Source: Begonia masoniana
Lineage: Eukaryota; Streptophyta; Magnoliopsida; Cucurbitales; Begoniaceae
NCBI GenBank assembly: GCA_022432975.1
Contig: CM039509.1
Location: 29,141,834 to 29,205,833, forward strand
Direction: 5' to 3'
Length of the DNA stretch: 64,000 nucleotides
In this document: positions 47,170 through 57,965 of the stretch, in pieces
Layout of the letters: each line of letters starts with the position of its first letter
Position numbering within the stretch: position 1 is the stretch's first letter
The notes under the pieces: generated by a model
Database searches by the model: none
Seen by the model: the letters and a program-made list of their open reading frames with translations, nothing else
What the model was told of the DNA's origin: nothing
Made by a program: the position numbers and the translations under genes

Positions 47170-48504
47170 ATGGTTAGTGGTCAGCAGAGAAAAACCAACG
47201 AGGATAGCAATGCTATTGCTCAGTTGACAGAGTTGGTCATGCGCCAATCACACCAGATAGAACGACTGATGATTGCTAGGGAGGAACAAGGCAACTCCAG
47301 TACTAATGCAACTCATGATCATTGGGGTGAGCGTTTCCACCGGCTTCGACCCCCTATGTTTAATGGACATGTTTCAGATCCTATCTATGCTGAGGAGTGG
47401 ATTCGAAAGATAGAAAACATGTTTAAGTATGCAAAGGTTGATGAGGGAGATAAGGTCACCTATGCTGTCTTTCATTTGGAGTTAAGTGCAAGGCATTGGT
47501 GGGACTCGATCCAGAACACCGCTAGTGCCGAAGCTATGACCTGGGAAATGTTCAAGACTGCTTTCTTTGACAAGTACTTCAATTGGACTGTTCGGGCCAA
47601 CAAGAAGAAGGAGTTCATGAATCTGTGACAAATTGGCTCTGTGACAGATTACATATGCAAATTCGATGCCTTATCACGGTTTGCTCCCCGTATGATTGAG
47701 GATGACGAGGACAAGATTTACCAATTTGTTCAAGGACTGAAGCCGAGTCTGTACATGAAGGTGAAGACTGCTGGGATACACAATGTACCTTATGGTGAAG
47801 TGACGACTAAGGCCTTGGAACTGGAAGAGGCGGAAATGACAGCATATGCACAGCGTGAGCAGCCAAGAAAACTCACAAAGGACACTCAGCCGCCACCACG
47901 TCAGAACAAGGGTTGGCAGCCACAACAGAACAGGGGACCACAGCAACAACAACAAGGAATAAAAAGACCCCTCAACCAGAATGATGACCAAGGAAGAGGG
48001 AAGAGGCCACTTGCACCCTTATGCCCCACCTGCCAGAAGAACCACCCCGGCGAATGCAAGTTACGTTTTGGCCGCTGTTTCAGATGTGACAAGGTTGGAC
48101 ATATAGTCAGAGACTGCCCCATGCCGCTAGATCCGAACCGTGCAAGGGTAGCACCAAGAGTTTATGCAATGATGGAGGATGAGGAAGCCGTGCAGCATAC
48201 AGTCATAACAGGTACCATTATGATCTGTGGTTTTGCTACTTACACACTTATAGATACAGGAGCCACGCACTCATTTATATCAACCTTGTTTGTGTGCAAT
48301 CACAACTTAGAACCTTTACCAGCAGAAAGGCCATATGATGTTAAGTTACCATCAGGGAAGTCCCTACATTCTGAACAGATTGTTAAAGGTGATGTTGTGT
48401 CCTTAGGAAGTAAGAAACTATATGTAGAACTGATTGTAATTGACATGAAAGGATACAAAGTGATATTAGGAATGGATTGGTTATTAGGCATTATGCCACA
48501 ATAA
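47170..48504 (+). pseudogene. P1 gag and protease (one stop, ends in a frameshift)
   Basis: The start is taken as the ATG at 47170 (MVSGQQRK), not the in-frame ATG at 47107, because the latter lies inside the candidate intron and P2 has the same MV-GQQR start. The gag core holds RFHRLRPPMFNG, AEEWIRKIENMFKYA and HLELSARHWWDSI. A TGA at about 47626 replaces an Arg codon that P2 keeps (CGA). Past it come a Gln-rich stretch (~47890-47960), the zinc knuckle CFRCDKVGHIVRDCP (48075-48119) and the protease site [12 protein letters not shown] (~48247-48282). A one-base deletion near 48490 shifts the frame out at the protease end. Confidence 0.9.
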
Positions 48505-50040
48505 GTTGTAGATCTGGGATGGTTGATTTTCGACCCCCAAATGGTGATCATTATTCCTTCCAAGCTATTCCTAAAATAAGCAAAATACCGATTATATCCT
48601 CACTAGAAATTTACCGGTTACTGAAAAATGGTTGTGAGAGTTACTTAGCTAGCATAATGGATGTTCGGGTGAAGAATAAGATAGAGTTACAAGATATCCC
48701 CATAGTCAGAGAGTTCCCCAAGGCATTCTTGGATGATTTGCCAGGATTACCACCTGATAGAGAAATAGAGTTTGTAATTGATACATATCCCGAGGCATTG
48801 CCGATATCTAAGAACCCTTACCGTATGGCACCGGTTGAGTTAAAGGAGTTAAAAGTCCAACTACAAGAATTAGTAGACAAAGGATTTATACGCCCTAGTA
48901 GTTCCCCTTTGGGTGCACCTGTCTTATTTGTCAAGAAGAAAGATGGTTCCCTTAGAATGTGCATAGACTACAGAGAGCTAAATAAGTTGACAATCAAGAA
49001 TAAGTACTCCTTACCCCGAATTGATGATTTGTTTGACCAACTGCAAGGAGCAAAGGTGTTTTCAAAAATAGATTTACGTTCAGGTTATTACCAACTGAAG
49101 GTTAAGGAATGAGATATACCAAAGACAGCCTTCAGAACCCGTTATGGACACTACGAATTCTTGGTCATGTCATTTGGACTGACCAATGCACCTGCAGCCT
49201 TCATGGACTTAATGAATCGTGTGTTTCAGCAGTATTTGGAAAAATTTGTAATTGTGTTCATAGATGATATCCTGATATACTCACGGACAGAAGCTGACCA
49301 TGCAGAGCATTTAAGAATAGTTTTGACAACATTGAAGGAGCACCAGCTCTATGCCAAATTATCCAAGTGTGAATTTTGGTTGGACAAGGTTAATTTTCTT
49401 GGCCATGTAGTTTCTGCTAATGACATATCAGTGGACCCGACCAAAATTCAGGCAGTAAAGGATTGGCCACAACCAAAGAATGCCAGTGAAGTCCGCAGTT
49501 TCCTTGGATTGGCAGGCTATTACAGAAAGTTCATCAAAGGATTTTCTATGATAGCTAAGCCCCTGACGAATTTGACAAAGAAGGACAATAAATATTCTTG
49601 GACCGAAGCTTGTGAGAATAGCTTCCAGACATTGAAGGTGAAGTTAACAACAGCCCCGGTATTGACTCTCCCAACCGATGAAGGAAAGTTTATTGTCTAC
49701 TGTGATGCGTCTAAAGTTGGTTTAGGTTGTGTTCTGATGCAAGAAGGCAAAGTTGTAGCGTATGCCTCTAGGCAATTAAAGAGTTATGAACAAAACTACC
49801 CCACCCATGATTTAGAATTAGCCGCTGTCGTTTTTGCTTTGAAGATATGGAGGCACTACTTATATGGACAGCAGTGTGAGGTGTTTTCTGACCATAAAAT
49901 TCTGAAGTATCTCTTTACACAAAAGGAATTGAACATGAGGCGGAGGCGTTGGTTGGAATTTGTTAAGGATTACGACTTTGAGATCAAGTATCACCCGGGT
50001 AAGGCTAACTCTGTAGCTGACGCATTGAGCAGGATGTCAA
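48477..50040 (+). pseudogene. P1 reverse transcriptase and RNase H (one stop)
   Basis: 48477-49112 opens with the end of protease and runs into RT ([51 protein letters not shown]). A TGA at about 49110 replaces a Gly codon. RT resumes with [15 protein letters not shown], the catalytic FIDD at 49257-49268, [10 protein letters not shown] and [19 protein letters not shown]. RNase H follows ([47 protein letters not shown]). Catalytic residues remain, but the polyprotein cannot be made in one piece. Confidence 0.9.
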
Positions 50041-51562
50041 CAACAATGCAACCCGTTGTATCAACTATGTCTATACCTTTGAGGACAGAAGTTCAGAGGT
50101 TTGAATTGGAGATAGTTCCAGAGTTATCAACCTTACTTGCCGATTTGACCATTCAACCAACGGTTTTAGAAAAGATCAAAGAGGCACAACAGAAGGACTC
50201 TGAGGAGAATAAAAGTTTGATGAACAAGATGAAGGACACCACCTCCGAGTTTATTCTTTCCAAGGATGGGATTATGAAGTTTAGAAATAGATGGTATGTC
50301 CCCAATGATGAAGAATTACGTAAGCTAATCTTGGCTGAGGCGCATTCGTCTTCCTTTTCTGTGCATCCTGGAAGCACCAAGATGTATCGAGACATGAAGT
50401 TACTCTATTGGTGGCCAAACTTAAAGAGAGATGTTGCTAAGTATGTAGAGTCATGTTTGGTTTGCCAACATGTTAAAGCTGAGCACCAACGTCCAGGAGG
50501 TACCCTTCAGCCTTTACCTATTCCCGAGTGAAAGTGGGAACATATAGCTATGGATTTCGTTGTAGGATTACCTAAGACAAATAAAAAACATGATAGCATT
50601 TGGGTTGTGATTGATAGATTGACAAAATCAACCCATTTCTTACCAGTAAAGACAACCTACTCGATGGACCAGCTTGCTGATCTTTATGTACAAGAAGTTA
50701 TTAGGTTGCATGGAATCCCTGCATCTATTGTCTCCGATCGTGACCCCAGGTTCACCTCCCGGTTTTGGAAAGGTCTACAAGGCACACTTGGCACGAGGTT
50801 ATCCTTCAGCACTACTTTTCACCCACAGACAGATGGTCAATCAGAAAGGACTATCCAGATACTTGAGGATATGTTGAGGGCTTGTGTGCTAGAGTTCCAG
50901 ACATCTTGGAGTAGATACCTACCCTTGGTTGAGTTCTCTTACAACAATAGTTACCAGTCCACCATAGGTATGGCACCTTATGAGGCGTTATATGGTAGGA
51001 AATGTAGATCACCTCTATCATAGGTCCCGAGATGTTACAGCAGATGTCAGACAAGATTGCCACTATTAAGAGGAGGATGATTACCGCATAAAGCTGACAG
51101 AAAAGTTATGCAGACCGAAGGAGGAGAGATCTTGAATTTACTATTGGTGATGAAGTTTTCCTGAAGGTTTCACCATTTAAAGGAGTACTAAGATTTGGCA
51201 GGAAGGGAAAGCTTAATCCACGATTTATTGGACCATTCCCTGTTATAGCTAGAATCGGTAGTACAGCTTACAGACTGCAGTTGCCTCCATCGTTAGATAA
51301 AGTTCATAATGTTTTCCATGTGTCAATGTTAAGGAAATGTATACGGGACCCTACACAAGTTGTTAAACCAGTGGATTTTGAGATTGAGCCGACGCTAACA
51401 TATGAAGTGAAGCCAGTGCAAATATTGGAATCCGTAGTTAAGACTCTGAGGAATAAAGAGATTCCGTTGGTCAAAGTTTTATGGAAGCATCATGGCATTG
51501 AAGAAGCCACGTGGGAGCAACGACAGGACATGTTAGACAAGTATCCTAAGTTATTTGTTTGA
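50041..51562 (+). pseudogene. P1 integrase with chromodomain-like tail (broken)
   Basis: The zinc-binding part is [10 protein letters not shown] to [12 protein letters not shown] (50341-50490). A TGA at about 50529 replaces Trp. The core at 50550-51023 has Asp in MDFVVGLPK, Asp in SDRDPRFTS and Glu in DGQSERTIQ. The frame is lost after CRSPLS near 51020 and recovered by 51170 (VFLKVSPFKGVLRFG in another frame). The last open part (51281-51562) reads VFHVSMLRKC and ends in the chromodomain-related IPLVKVLWKHHGIEEATWE and KYPKLF. Such tails are thought to direct chromoviruses to particular chromatin. Confidence 0.9.
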
Positions 51563-51590
51563 TCAATTTTTTGGGACGAAAATTTTGTTT

Positions 51591-51603
51591 AAGGAGGGGT
51601 GGA
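51591..51603 (+). promoter_or_regulatory. P1 polypurine tract
   Basis: AAGGAGGGGTGGA directly before the 3' LTR TGTAACACCC. Confidence 0.85.
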
Positions 51604-51871
51604 TGTAACACCCGAGTCAACGGCCAGGTGATTTTCTTAACTGTATTAACGGTCATAAATATTTAATCTTTACAGTTTAGGACTTATGCCAAGAATAATT
51701 AATTACATGTGGATCTAAACTAGGTTGAGTGGCAAAGTTGTAATAATGAGGATTGAGGCCAGTATGTAAAGAAAAAGGAAAAGATTTAAACCTCATTTAA
51801 ACCACTGTAGCCGACACCACCCTTTCCGGCGATTTCTTCTCTCGCAAGTCCTTACTCTCTGCTATCAGCAA
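51604..51871 (+). repeat. P1 3' LTR, first 268 bp
   Basis: It matches 42099-42370 and stops at GCTATCAGCAA where P2 begins. The AGCAA at 51867-51871 recurs at 30342-30346, and the sequence after that copy continues this LTR. Confidence 0.85.
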
Positions 51872-52032
51872 TGTAACACCCGACATTTTGGCCAGGTGAT
51901 TTTCTGACCATTTTCATTGTCACCCTCTTATTTAACCTTTATGATTTAAAATTTAATGTTAAGATAAATTATTACAAGTTAAGTAAAACTAGGTTGGGTG
52001 GCAGTTTTGTAAATTAAAATCGATGGATTTAG

Positions 52033-52040
52033 TATAAATA
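52033..52040 (+). promoter_or_regulatory. TATA box candidate of P2
   Basis: TATAAATA followed by a short pyrimidine-rich stretch. If used, transcription would start near 52070, leaving over 2.4 kb of LTR in the leader. Confidence 0.6.
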
Positions 52041-53562
52041 GGAAATGGAAACCTTAAATCTCATTTATTGCCACTGTAGCCGACATTCCCTCTCGGCGAT
52101 TTCTTCTCTTCCAAGTTCTTGCTCTCGGCTACCAGAACTTTCCTCTGCCGACGACCGGTTTCGAGCTTGCTTTTCTCTGCAAATCCACACCCGAGGTATG
52201 AAATGGACAATGTAGTCATTCATTAGTAAATAGAGCTCTATTTTCAGCTCGGCACTGAGTTCGGATTTTTAGCAATGGCCGAGCAGGTTGTGATTTTCTT
52301 AATCTGAGAGTAGAAATGTCATCCCGAATCGATTCTGAGTATTTTAAGTAACCAACTCGAATTTAATCAATGGTAAAACCTGTCCACCTAGTTTTGGATT
52401 TCGGACTGCAGTGTGTCAAACAGAGGAATCGGAATGACTTTAGCTATTAGATCCTAGGATGGTTTATGATTAGGACTACTAGGACTTTGTTTTAACTACT
52501 GTAATGTACATGTTTTAGGTGAAGAAGTTAAGAAAGGAAGTTCGGATTGCTAAGGAATCCAGGTAAGTGAATGTGTTAAGATTTCCGGCCACTAGGGCCC
52601 TACACCGCAAGGGTATTAGGAAATCACTGAGATGTTAACTTGTTGACTATGATTTGTTATTTCCACGATATGAAGAAGTTGTGTAAGTAAATGTAAAGTT
52701 ACAGGATGTTCTACTTGTCCTTATGGTATGACTTTTCTCTGTGAACCTCATGTCTATGTATTATGTCCACGTTTATGATTAAGTTGAGAACATGAAAAGT
52801 AAATGTAACCATGATTAAGTGCAGAACGGGGGAAAAGACTATGTTAAGTATGACTCGCGAATTCTCCCACTGGTGGAGGCCGAGTTAATGATATGTATGG
52901 CTCGCGAATTCTCCCACTGGTGGAGGCCGAGTTAATGATATGTATGGCTCGCGAATTCTCCCACTGGGGGAGGCCGAGTGATGTATCATGATTGCCGCGA
53001 TAGGCAAATGACTATGTACCCTGTCTTTCTCCCTCGTCTCCTGCCTTAATACATGTCATGTAAATGATAAAGATGAACACGAATGGTGAATGGTTTATGA
53101 ACTTATGTCTCTTTAAATTGTGTACTCATGTATATCTGTCAGCATGCATTCCTTACTAAGCATTAGGCTTATAGTTAAACCTTATGGTGTAGGTGAAGAA
53201 GGTTCAGGTGAGGATGTTATGTGCAAAGAGGACGCTTAAGGCTGGTTGCTGGAGGATGCTCAAGGTGACAGTGCGGGGCTGGAGAGGCGATTTATGACCC
53301 CTGGTTTAAACTCTCATGTTACAGTAAGTTAAGGGATATGGTAGTTTAAGTAGGATAAGATTATTTTAAAACGTTGAGTTTGAAACCGTCTAGTGGATCA
53401 CTGAGTCAGGGAATGGTTATATAGATTTATGAATGATCTGTTGCTTAAGTCTTCAGCTATATGCATTTGGACGAGTTGTGTTTTCTTCCAGTTGAAAGGA
53501 GTCCTTTGATGTTTTAGTGTTCTCTACCGTAAGACGGAAGCTGGATGAGGCAATCTTCCGGC

Positions 53563-53677
53563 TGACGTCATCGGCAAATGCCGAATGTTAGAGTTTGATG
53601 GTTTAGTCTTCCGGCTGACGTCATCGGCAGATGCCGAAGGATAATTGTTTGATGGTTTAGTCTTCCGGATGACGTCA
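53563..53677 (+). promoter_or_regulatory. Three TGACGTCA octamers in the P2 5' LTR
   Basis: 53563-53570, 53616-53623 and 53670-53677; same spacing as in the other copy. Confidence 0.6.
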
Positions 53678-54155
53678 CCGGAAGATGAAGAAAATGTGTT
53701 TTGTCGATTAGCGAACGGATGATGTTTTAATTTAGCACGCGAGACCCACGTGTTCACCAGAAGATGAAAAATGTGTTTTGTCGATTAGCGACCGGATGAT
53801 GTTTTAATTTAGCACGTGAGACCCACGTGTTCACTGGAAGATGAAAAATGTGTTTTGTCGATTAGCGACCGGATGATGTTTTAATTTAGCACGCGAGACC
53901 CACGTGTTCACCGGAAGATGAAGAAAATGTGTTTTGTCGATTAGCGACCGGATGATGTTTTAATTTAGCACGCGAGACCCACGTGTTCACAGGAAGATGA
54001 AGAAAATGTGTTTTGTCGATTAGCGACCGGATGATGTTTTAATTTAGCACGTGAGACCCACGTGTTCACCGGAAGATGAAGAAAATGTGTTTTGTCGATT
54101 AGCGACCGGATGATGTTTTAATTTAGCACGCGAGACCCACGTGTCCACCGGAAGA
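53678..54155 (+). repeat. 77-80-bp tandem array, about 6 copies
   Basis: Same unit as 29456-29935, each with ACCCACGTGT; a few units have a changed CACCGG (CACCAG, CACTGG, CACAGG). Confidence 0.88.
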
Positions 54156-54566
54156 TGTCTCCTTTAGGTGATGTTAAGCGAGTCACGCGTAATGCACGTG
54201 ATGACCGGACGACTAAATTTCTGAGGGCTGTCAACGCATGCAACCCATGCAAACCCGAGTGGTATGATGTTAAGAGAATTGAGGATACCTCCTCTTTTCC
54301 CGGAATTGTCAAGAAACCAATGACCGAGTCTAGTCGCTCGACTCTGTGAAAGTTTGAGCCGACGAGGCGTGGGAAGTCGGGCACGAGAGGGTTCGTTTTC
54401 CTTAATGGTTCTGCGTCTCTATTACCAGTTTAAAAAAAAATATATATGTATAATGTGGAAGTTTGTTGTGAGATAGTAAGTGAATGTAATAATAGTAAAA
54501 GTTAGGCAAACGGTTAATGAAAGTATATGAGTACGTGACGGCTCCTGGCCGGGGTCGTTACAATTG

Positions 54567-54578
54567 TGGTATCAAAGC
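54567..54578 (+). promoter_or_regulatory. P2 primer-binding site
   Basis: TGGTATCAAAGC, 4 bases after the LTR end; same as in P1. Confidence 0.85.
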
Positions 54579-54652
54579 AAAACCAGGTTCTAAAACCGAT
54601 TCTGCAGACTGCCTTCCAGCACTGACTGTCACTTGAGCACACCTCAGCAACT

Positions 54653-54714
54653 GTAAGTGTTTATGATTTCATGTATGTCATTAAGTTAAATTATGTCTGA
54701 AATGATTTGTCTAG
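54653..54714 (+). other. Candidate 62-bp leader intron before P2 gag
   Basis: CT/GTAAGTG donor and TTTGTCTAG acceptor, as in P1 (47097-47159). Confidence 0.4.
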
Positions 54715-54724
54715 GAATCCCAAG

Positions 54725-55399
54725 ATGGTTAGAGGTCAACAGAGAGAGAGCAATGAGGATAGCAATGCTATTGCTCAGTTGACTGAGTTGGTCATGCGCC
54801 AATCTCACCAGATAGAACGACTGATGACAGCTAGGGAAGAACAAGGCAACTCCAGTACTAACGCAACTCATGTCCATGGGGGTGAGCGCTTTCACCGGCT
54901 TCGACCCCCGGTGTTTAATGGGTATGTTTTAGATCCTATTCATGCTGAGGAGTGGATCCGAAAGATTGAAGACATGTTTAAATATGCAAAGGTTGACGAA
55001 GGGGATAAGGTCACCTATGCCGTCTTTCATTTGGAGTTAAGTGCAAGGCATTGGTGGGACTCGATCCAGAGCACCGCTAATGCCGAAGCTATGATCTGGG
55101 GGATGTTCAAGACTGCCTTCTTTGACAATTACTTCAATAGGACTGTTCGGGCCAACAAGAAGAAGGAGTTCATGAATCTACGACAAACTGGCTCTGTGAC
55201 GGATTATATATGTGAATTTGATGCTTTATCACGGTTTGCTCCCCGTATGATTGAGGATGAGGAAGATAAGATTTACCAGTTTGTTCAAGGACTGAAGCCA
55301 AGTCTGTACATGAAGGTGAAGACTGCTGGGATACATAATGTACCTTATGGGGATGTGAAGACTGCTGGGATACATAATGTATGCGTTGATGGAAGATGA
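54725..55399 (+). pseudogene. P2 gag, truncated, no zinc knuckle
   Basis: It starts at MVRGQQRESN (54725) by comparison with P1; an in-frame ATG lies 18 bases upstream inside the candidate intron. The gag core is well kept (RFHRLRPPVFNG, HLELSARHWWDSI, RQTGSVTDYICEFDALS). At 55316-55381 a 39-bp-period duplication of GTGAAGACTGCTGGGATACA is followed directly by sequence equivalent to P1 48164. About 360 bp coding for the Gln-rich part and CCHC knuckle are gone, and the frame ends. Without a nucleocapsid knuckle it should not package RNA normally. Confidence 0.88.
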
Positions 55400-57011
55400 G
55401 GGAGCTGATCAACATACAGTCATATCAGGTACCATCATGATCTGTGGTTTTGCTGCTTATACACTCATAGATACAGGGGCCACACACTCGTTTATATCAA
55501 CCTTGTTTGTATGCAAACATAACATAGGACCCTTACCAGCTGAAAGGTCATATAGTGTTGGGTTGCCATCAGGGAAGTCCCTACATTCAGAACAGATTGT
55601 TAAGGGTGACGTCGTGTCCTTAGGGGATAAGGATCTCGATGCGGAGTTAATTGTCATTGACATGAAAGGGTATGAGGTGATATTAGGGATGGATTGGTTA
55701 TTTAGACATCATGCCACGATAAGTTGTAGATCCGGAATAGTTGATTTTAGACCCCCAAATGGTAATCATTATTCCTTCCAAGCTATTCCTAAAATAAGTA
55801 AGATACCAATTATATCCTCACTAGAAATATACCGAATGCTGAGATGTGGTTGTGAGGGCTACCTAGCTAGTGTTATAGATGATCGGGTTAAGAATAAAAC
55901 TGAGCTACAGGACATTCCTATAGTCCGGGAGTTTCCCGAGGCATTCTTAGATGACTTACCGGGTATACCACCTGATAGAGAAATAGAGTTTGTAATTGAT
56001 ACATACCCTGAGGCATCACCTGTATCTAAGAACCCTTACCGTATGGCACCTGTTGAGTTGAAAGAATTGAAGGTTCAACTGCAGGAATTGGTTGACAAGG
56101 GATTTATTCGCCCCAGCAGTTCTCCTTGGGGTGCACCAGTCTTATTTGTAAGGAAGAAGGATGGTTCTCTTAGAATGTGCGTAGACTACAGGGAACTAAA
56201 TAAGTTGACAATCAAGAATAGGTACCCCTTACCCAGGATTGACGATTTGTTTGACCAATTGCAAGGAGCTAAGGTATTTTCAAAGATAGATTTACGTTCG
56301 GGTTATTACCAACTGAAGGTTAAGGAAGGAGATATACCAAAGACAGCCTTCAGAACCCGCTATGGACATTATGAATTCTTAGTCATGTCGTTTGGATTGA
56401 CAAACGCCCCTGCAGCCTTCATGGATTTAATGAACCGTGTGTTTCGCGGGTATTTAGATAAGTTTGTGATTGTATTCATAGATGATATCTTGATATATTC
56501 CCGAACTGTGGCTGACCATGAAGAACATTTGAAAGTAGTTTTGACGACATTGAAGGAGCATCAACTTTACGCCAAGCTGTCTAAGTGTGAGTTTTGGTTA
56601 GATAAGGTTAATTTCCTTGGCCACGTAGTTTCTGCTAATGGCATATCTGTAGACCCGACCAAAATTCAGGCAGTAAAGGATTGGCCTCAACCTAAGAATG
56701 CCAGCGAAGTCCGCAGCTTCCTTGGATTGGCAGGCTATTACAGAAAGTTCATCAAGGGATTTTCTATGATAGCTAAACCCCTGACGAGTTTGACAAAGAA
56801 GGACATTAAGTATTCTTGGACTGAAGCCTGTGAAGACAGCTTCCAGACGTTAAAACTGAAGTTAACAACAGCTCCTGTATTGACCCTCCCAACCGAAGAA
56901 GGAAAATTTAGTGTTTACTATGATGCTTCTAAAGTCGGTTTAGGTTGTGTTTTGATGCAAGAGGGTAAAGTTATAGCGTATGCTTCTAGACAGCTAAAGG
57001 GTTACGAGTAG
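55377..57011 (+). pseudogene. P2 protease, reverse transcriptase, RNase H (544 codons open)
   Basis: This is the longest open pol segment on the plus strand. The protease site [12 protein letters not shown] is at about 55469-55504, then [15 protein letters not shown] blocks [18 protein letters not shown] and [13 protein letters not shown], the catalytic FIDD at 56475-56486, and [19 protein letters not shown]. RNase H begins [18 protein letters not shown] (Tyr where P1 has Cys). It ends at a TAG replacing a Gln codon at about 57009. The Met at 55377 is only the first Met after the gag deletion, not a natural start. Confidence 0.9.
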
Positions 57012-57965
57012 AATTACCCCACTCATGACCTAGAATTGGCTGCTGTTGTTTTTGCCTTGAAGATTTGGAGGCACTATTTATATGGACAGCAGTGTGAGGT
57101 GTTTTCTGACCATAAAAGTCTAAAGTACCTCTTCACACAGAAGGAATTGAACATGAGACAGAGACGTTGGTTGGAGTATGTCAAGGATTACGATTTTGAG
57201 ATCAAGTATCACCCCGGGAAGGCTAACTCTGTAGCTGATGCGTTGAGTAGGATGTCAACAACAATGCAGCCCGTGGTTTCAACCATGTCTATACCCTTAA
57301 GAACAGAAGTTCAGAAATTTGACTTGGAGATAGTTCCAGAGTTATCAGTCTTGCTCGCTGAATTAACTATTCAACCAACAATTTTGGAAAAGATCAAGGA
57401 TGCACAGCAGAGGGATTCAGTGGAAAATATCAGCATGATGGATAAGTTGAAGGACACCACCTCCGAGTTCAGTATCTCCAAGGATGGGATCCTGAGGTTT
57501 AGGAATCGGTGGTGCATTCCTAATGATGCGGGTTTGCGTAAGTTGATCTTAGCTGAGGCGCACTCCTCTTCCTTTTCTGTACATCCTGGCTGCACCAAGA
57601 TGTACCGAGACCTGAAGTTACAGTACTGGTGGCCTAACCTAAAAAGGGATGTTGCTAAGTATGTAGAGTCCTGTTTAGTATGCCAACAAGTCAAGGCCGA
57701 GCACCAGCGTCCAGGAGGTACTCTTCAGCCGTTGCCTATTCCCGAGTGGAAGTGGGAACACATAGCTATGGATTTCGTTGTAGGACTACCTAAGACGACA
57801 AAAGGACATGATGTATTGGGTTGTGATGGATAGACTGACGAAATCAGCCCATTTCTTACCTGTAAGGACCACCTATACGATGGACCAATTTGCTGATCTT
57901 TATGTTCAGGAAATTATTAGGTTGCATGGAATCCCGGTATCTATTGTTTCCTGACCGTGCGAACC
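57012..57965 (+). pseudogene. P2 RNase H end and integrase start (truncated)
   Basis: RNase H continues ([28 protein letters not shown]), then the integrase zinc-binding part ([10 protein letters not shown] to [12 protein letters not shown]) and [14 protein letters not shown] frameshift near 57810 breaks the core. Integrase wording can be followed in the next frame (RLTKSAHFLP type) to about 57950, then is lost before the second catalytic Asp. The rest of integrase, the tail and the 3' LTR are not present at this position. Confidence 0.85.

Larger units (their letters stand above)
42099..51871 (+). mobile_element. P1: Tekay/Del-like chromovirus with expanded 5' LTR
   Basis: A plus-strand Ty3/Gypsy element. 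The 5' LTR is 42099-47007, the primer site 47012-47023, gag-pol about 47170-51562, the polypurine tract 51591-51603, and the 3' LTR starts at 51604 and is interrupted at 51872 by P2. A chromodomain-like integrase tail and a TGTAACACCC start support a Tekay/Del-type lineage. Coding is broken by three in-frame stops and two or more frameshifts. The first 250 bp of the two LTRs differ by roughly a tenth by eye, so P1 is older than P2. No target duplication is seen: AAAAA precedes 42099, and CGATC follows the candidate distal LTR end at 32693. Confidence 0.88.
51872..54562 (+). repeat. P2 5' LTR (2,691 bp)
   Basis: TGTAACACCCGACATT...GGTCGTTACA. It has TATAAATA at 52033-52040, about 160 bp in, a donor-like CAG/GTAAGT (GT at 52563), three ~60-bp direct repeats at 52850-52980 (GGCTCGCGAATTCTCCCACT), TGACGTCA at 53563, 53616 and 53670, and the 77-bp array. 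Confidence 0.9.
51872..57965 (+). mobile_element. P2: chromovirus inserted in the P1 3' LTR, 3' part missing here
   Basis: 5' LTR 51872-54562, primer site, gag-pol from 54725, ending within integrase near 57950-57965 where similarity to P1 fades and other sequence begins. It shares lineage and coding order with P1. Its matching LTR and target duplication sit at 27937-30346, upstream in this scaffold and in the same orientation. Breaks: a deletion in gag, one stop in RNase H, one frameshift in integrase. The LTRs differ only slightly, so P2 is younger than P1. Confidence 0.85.
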
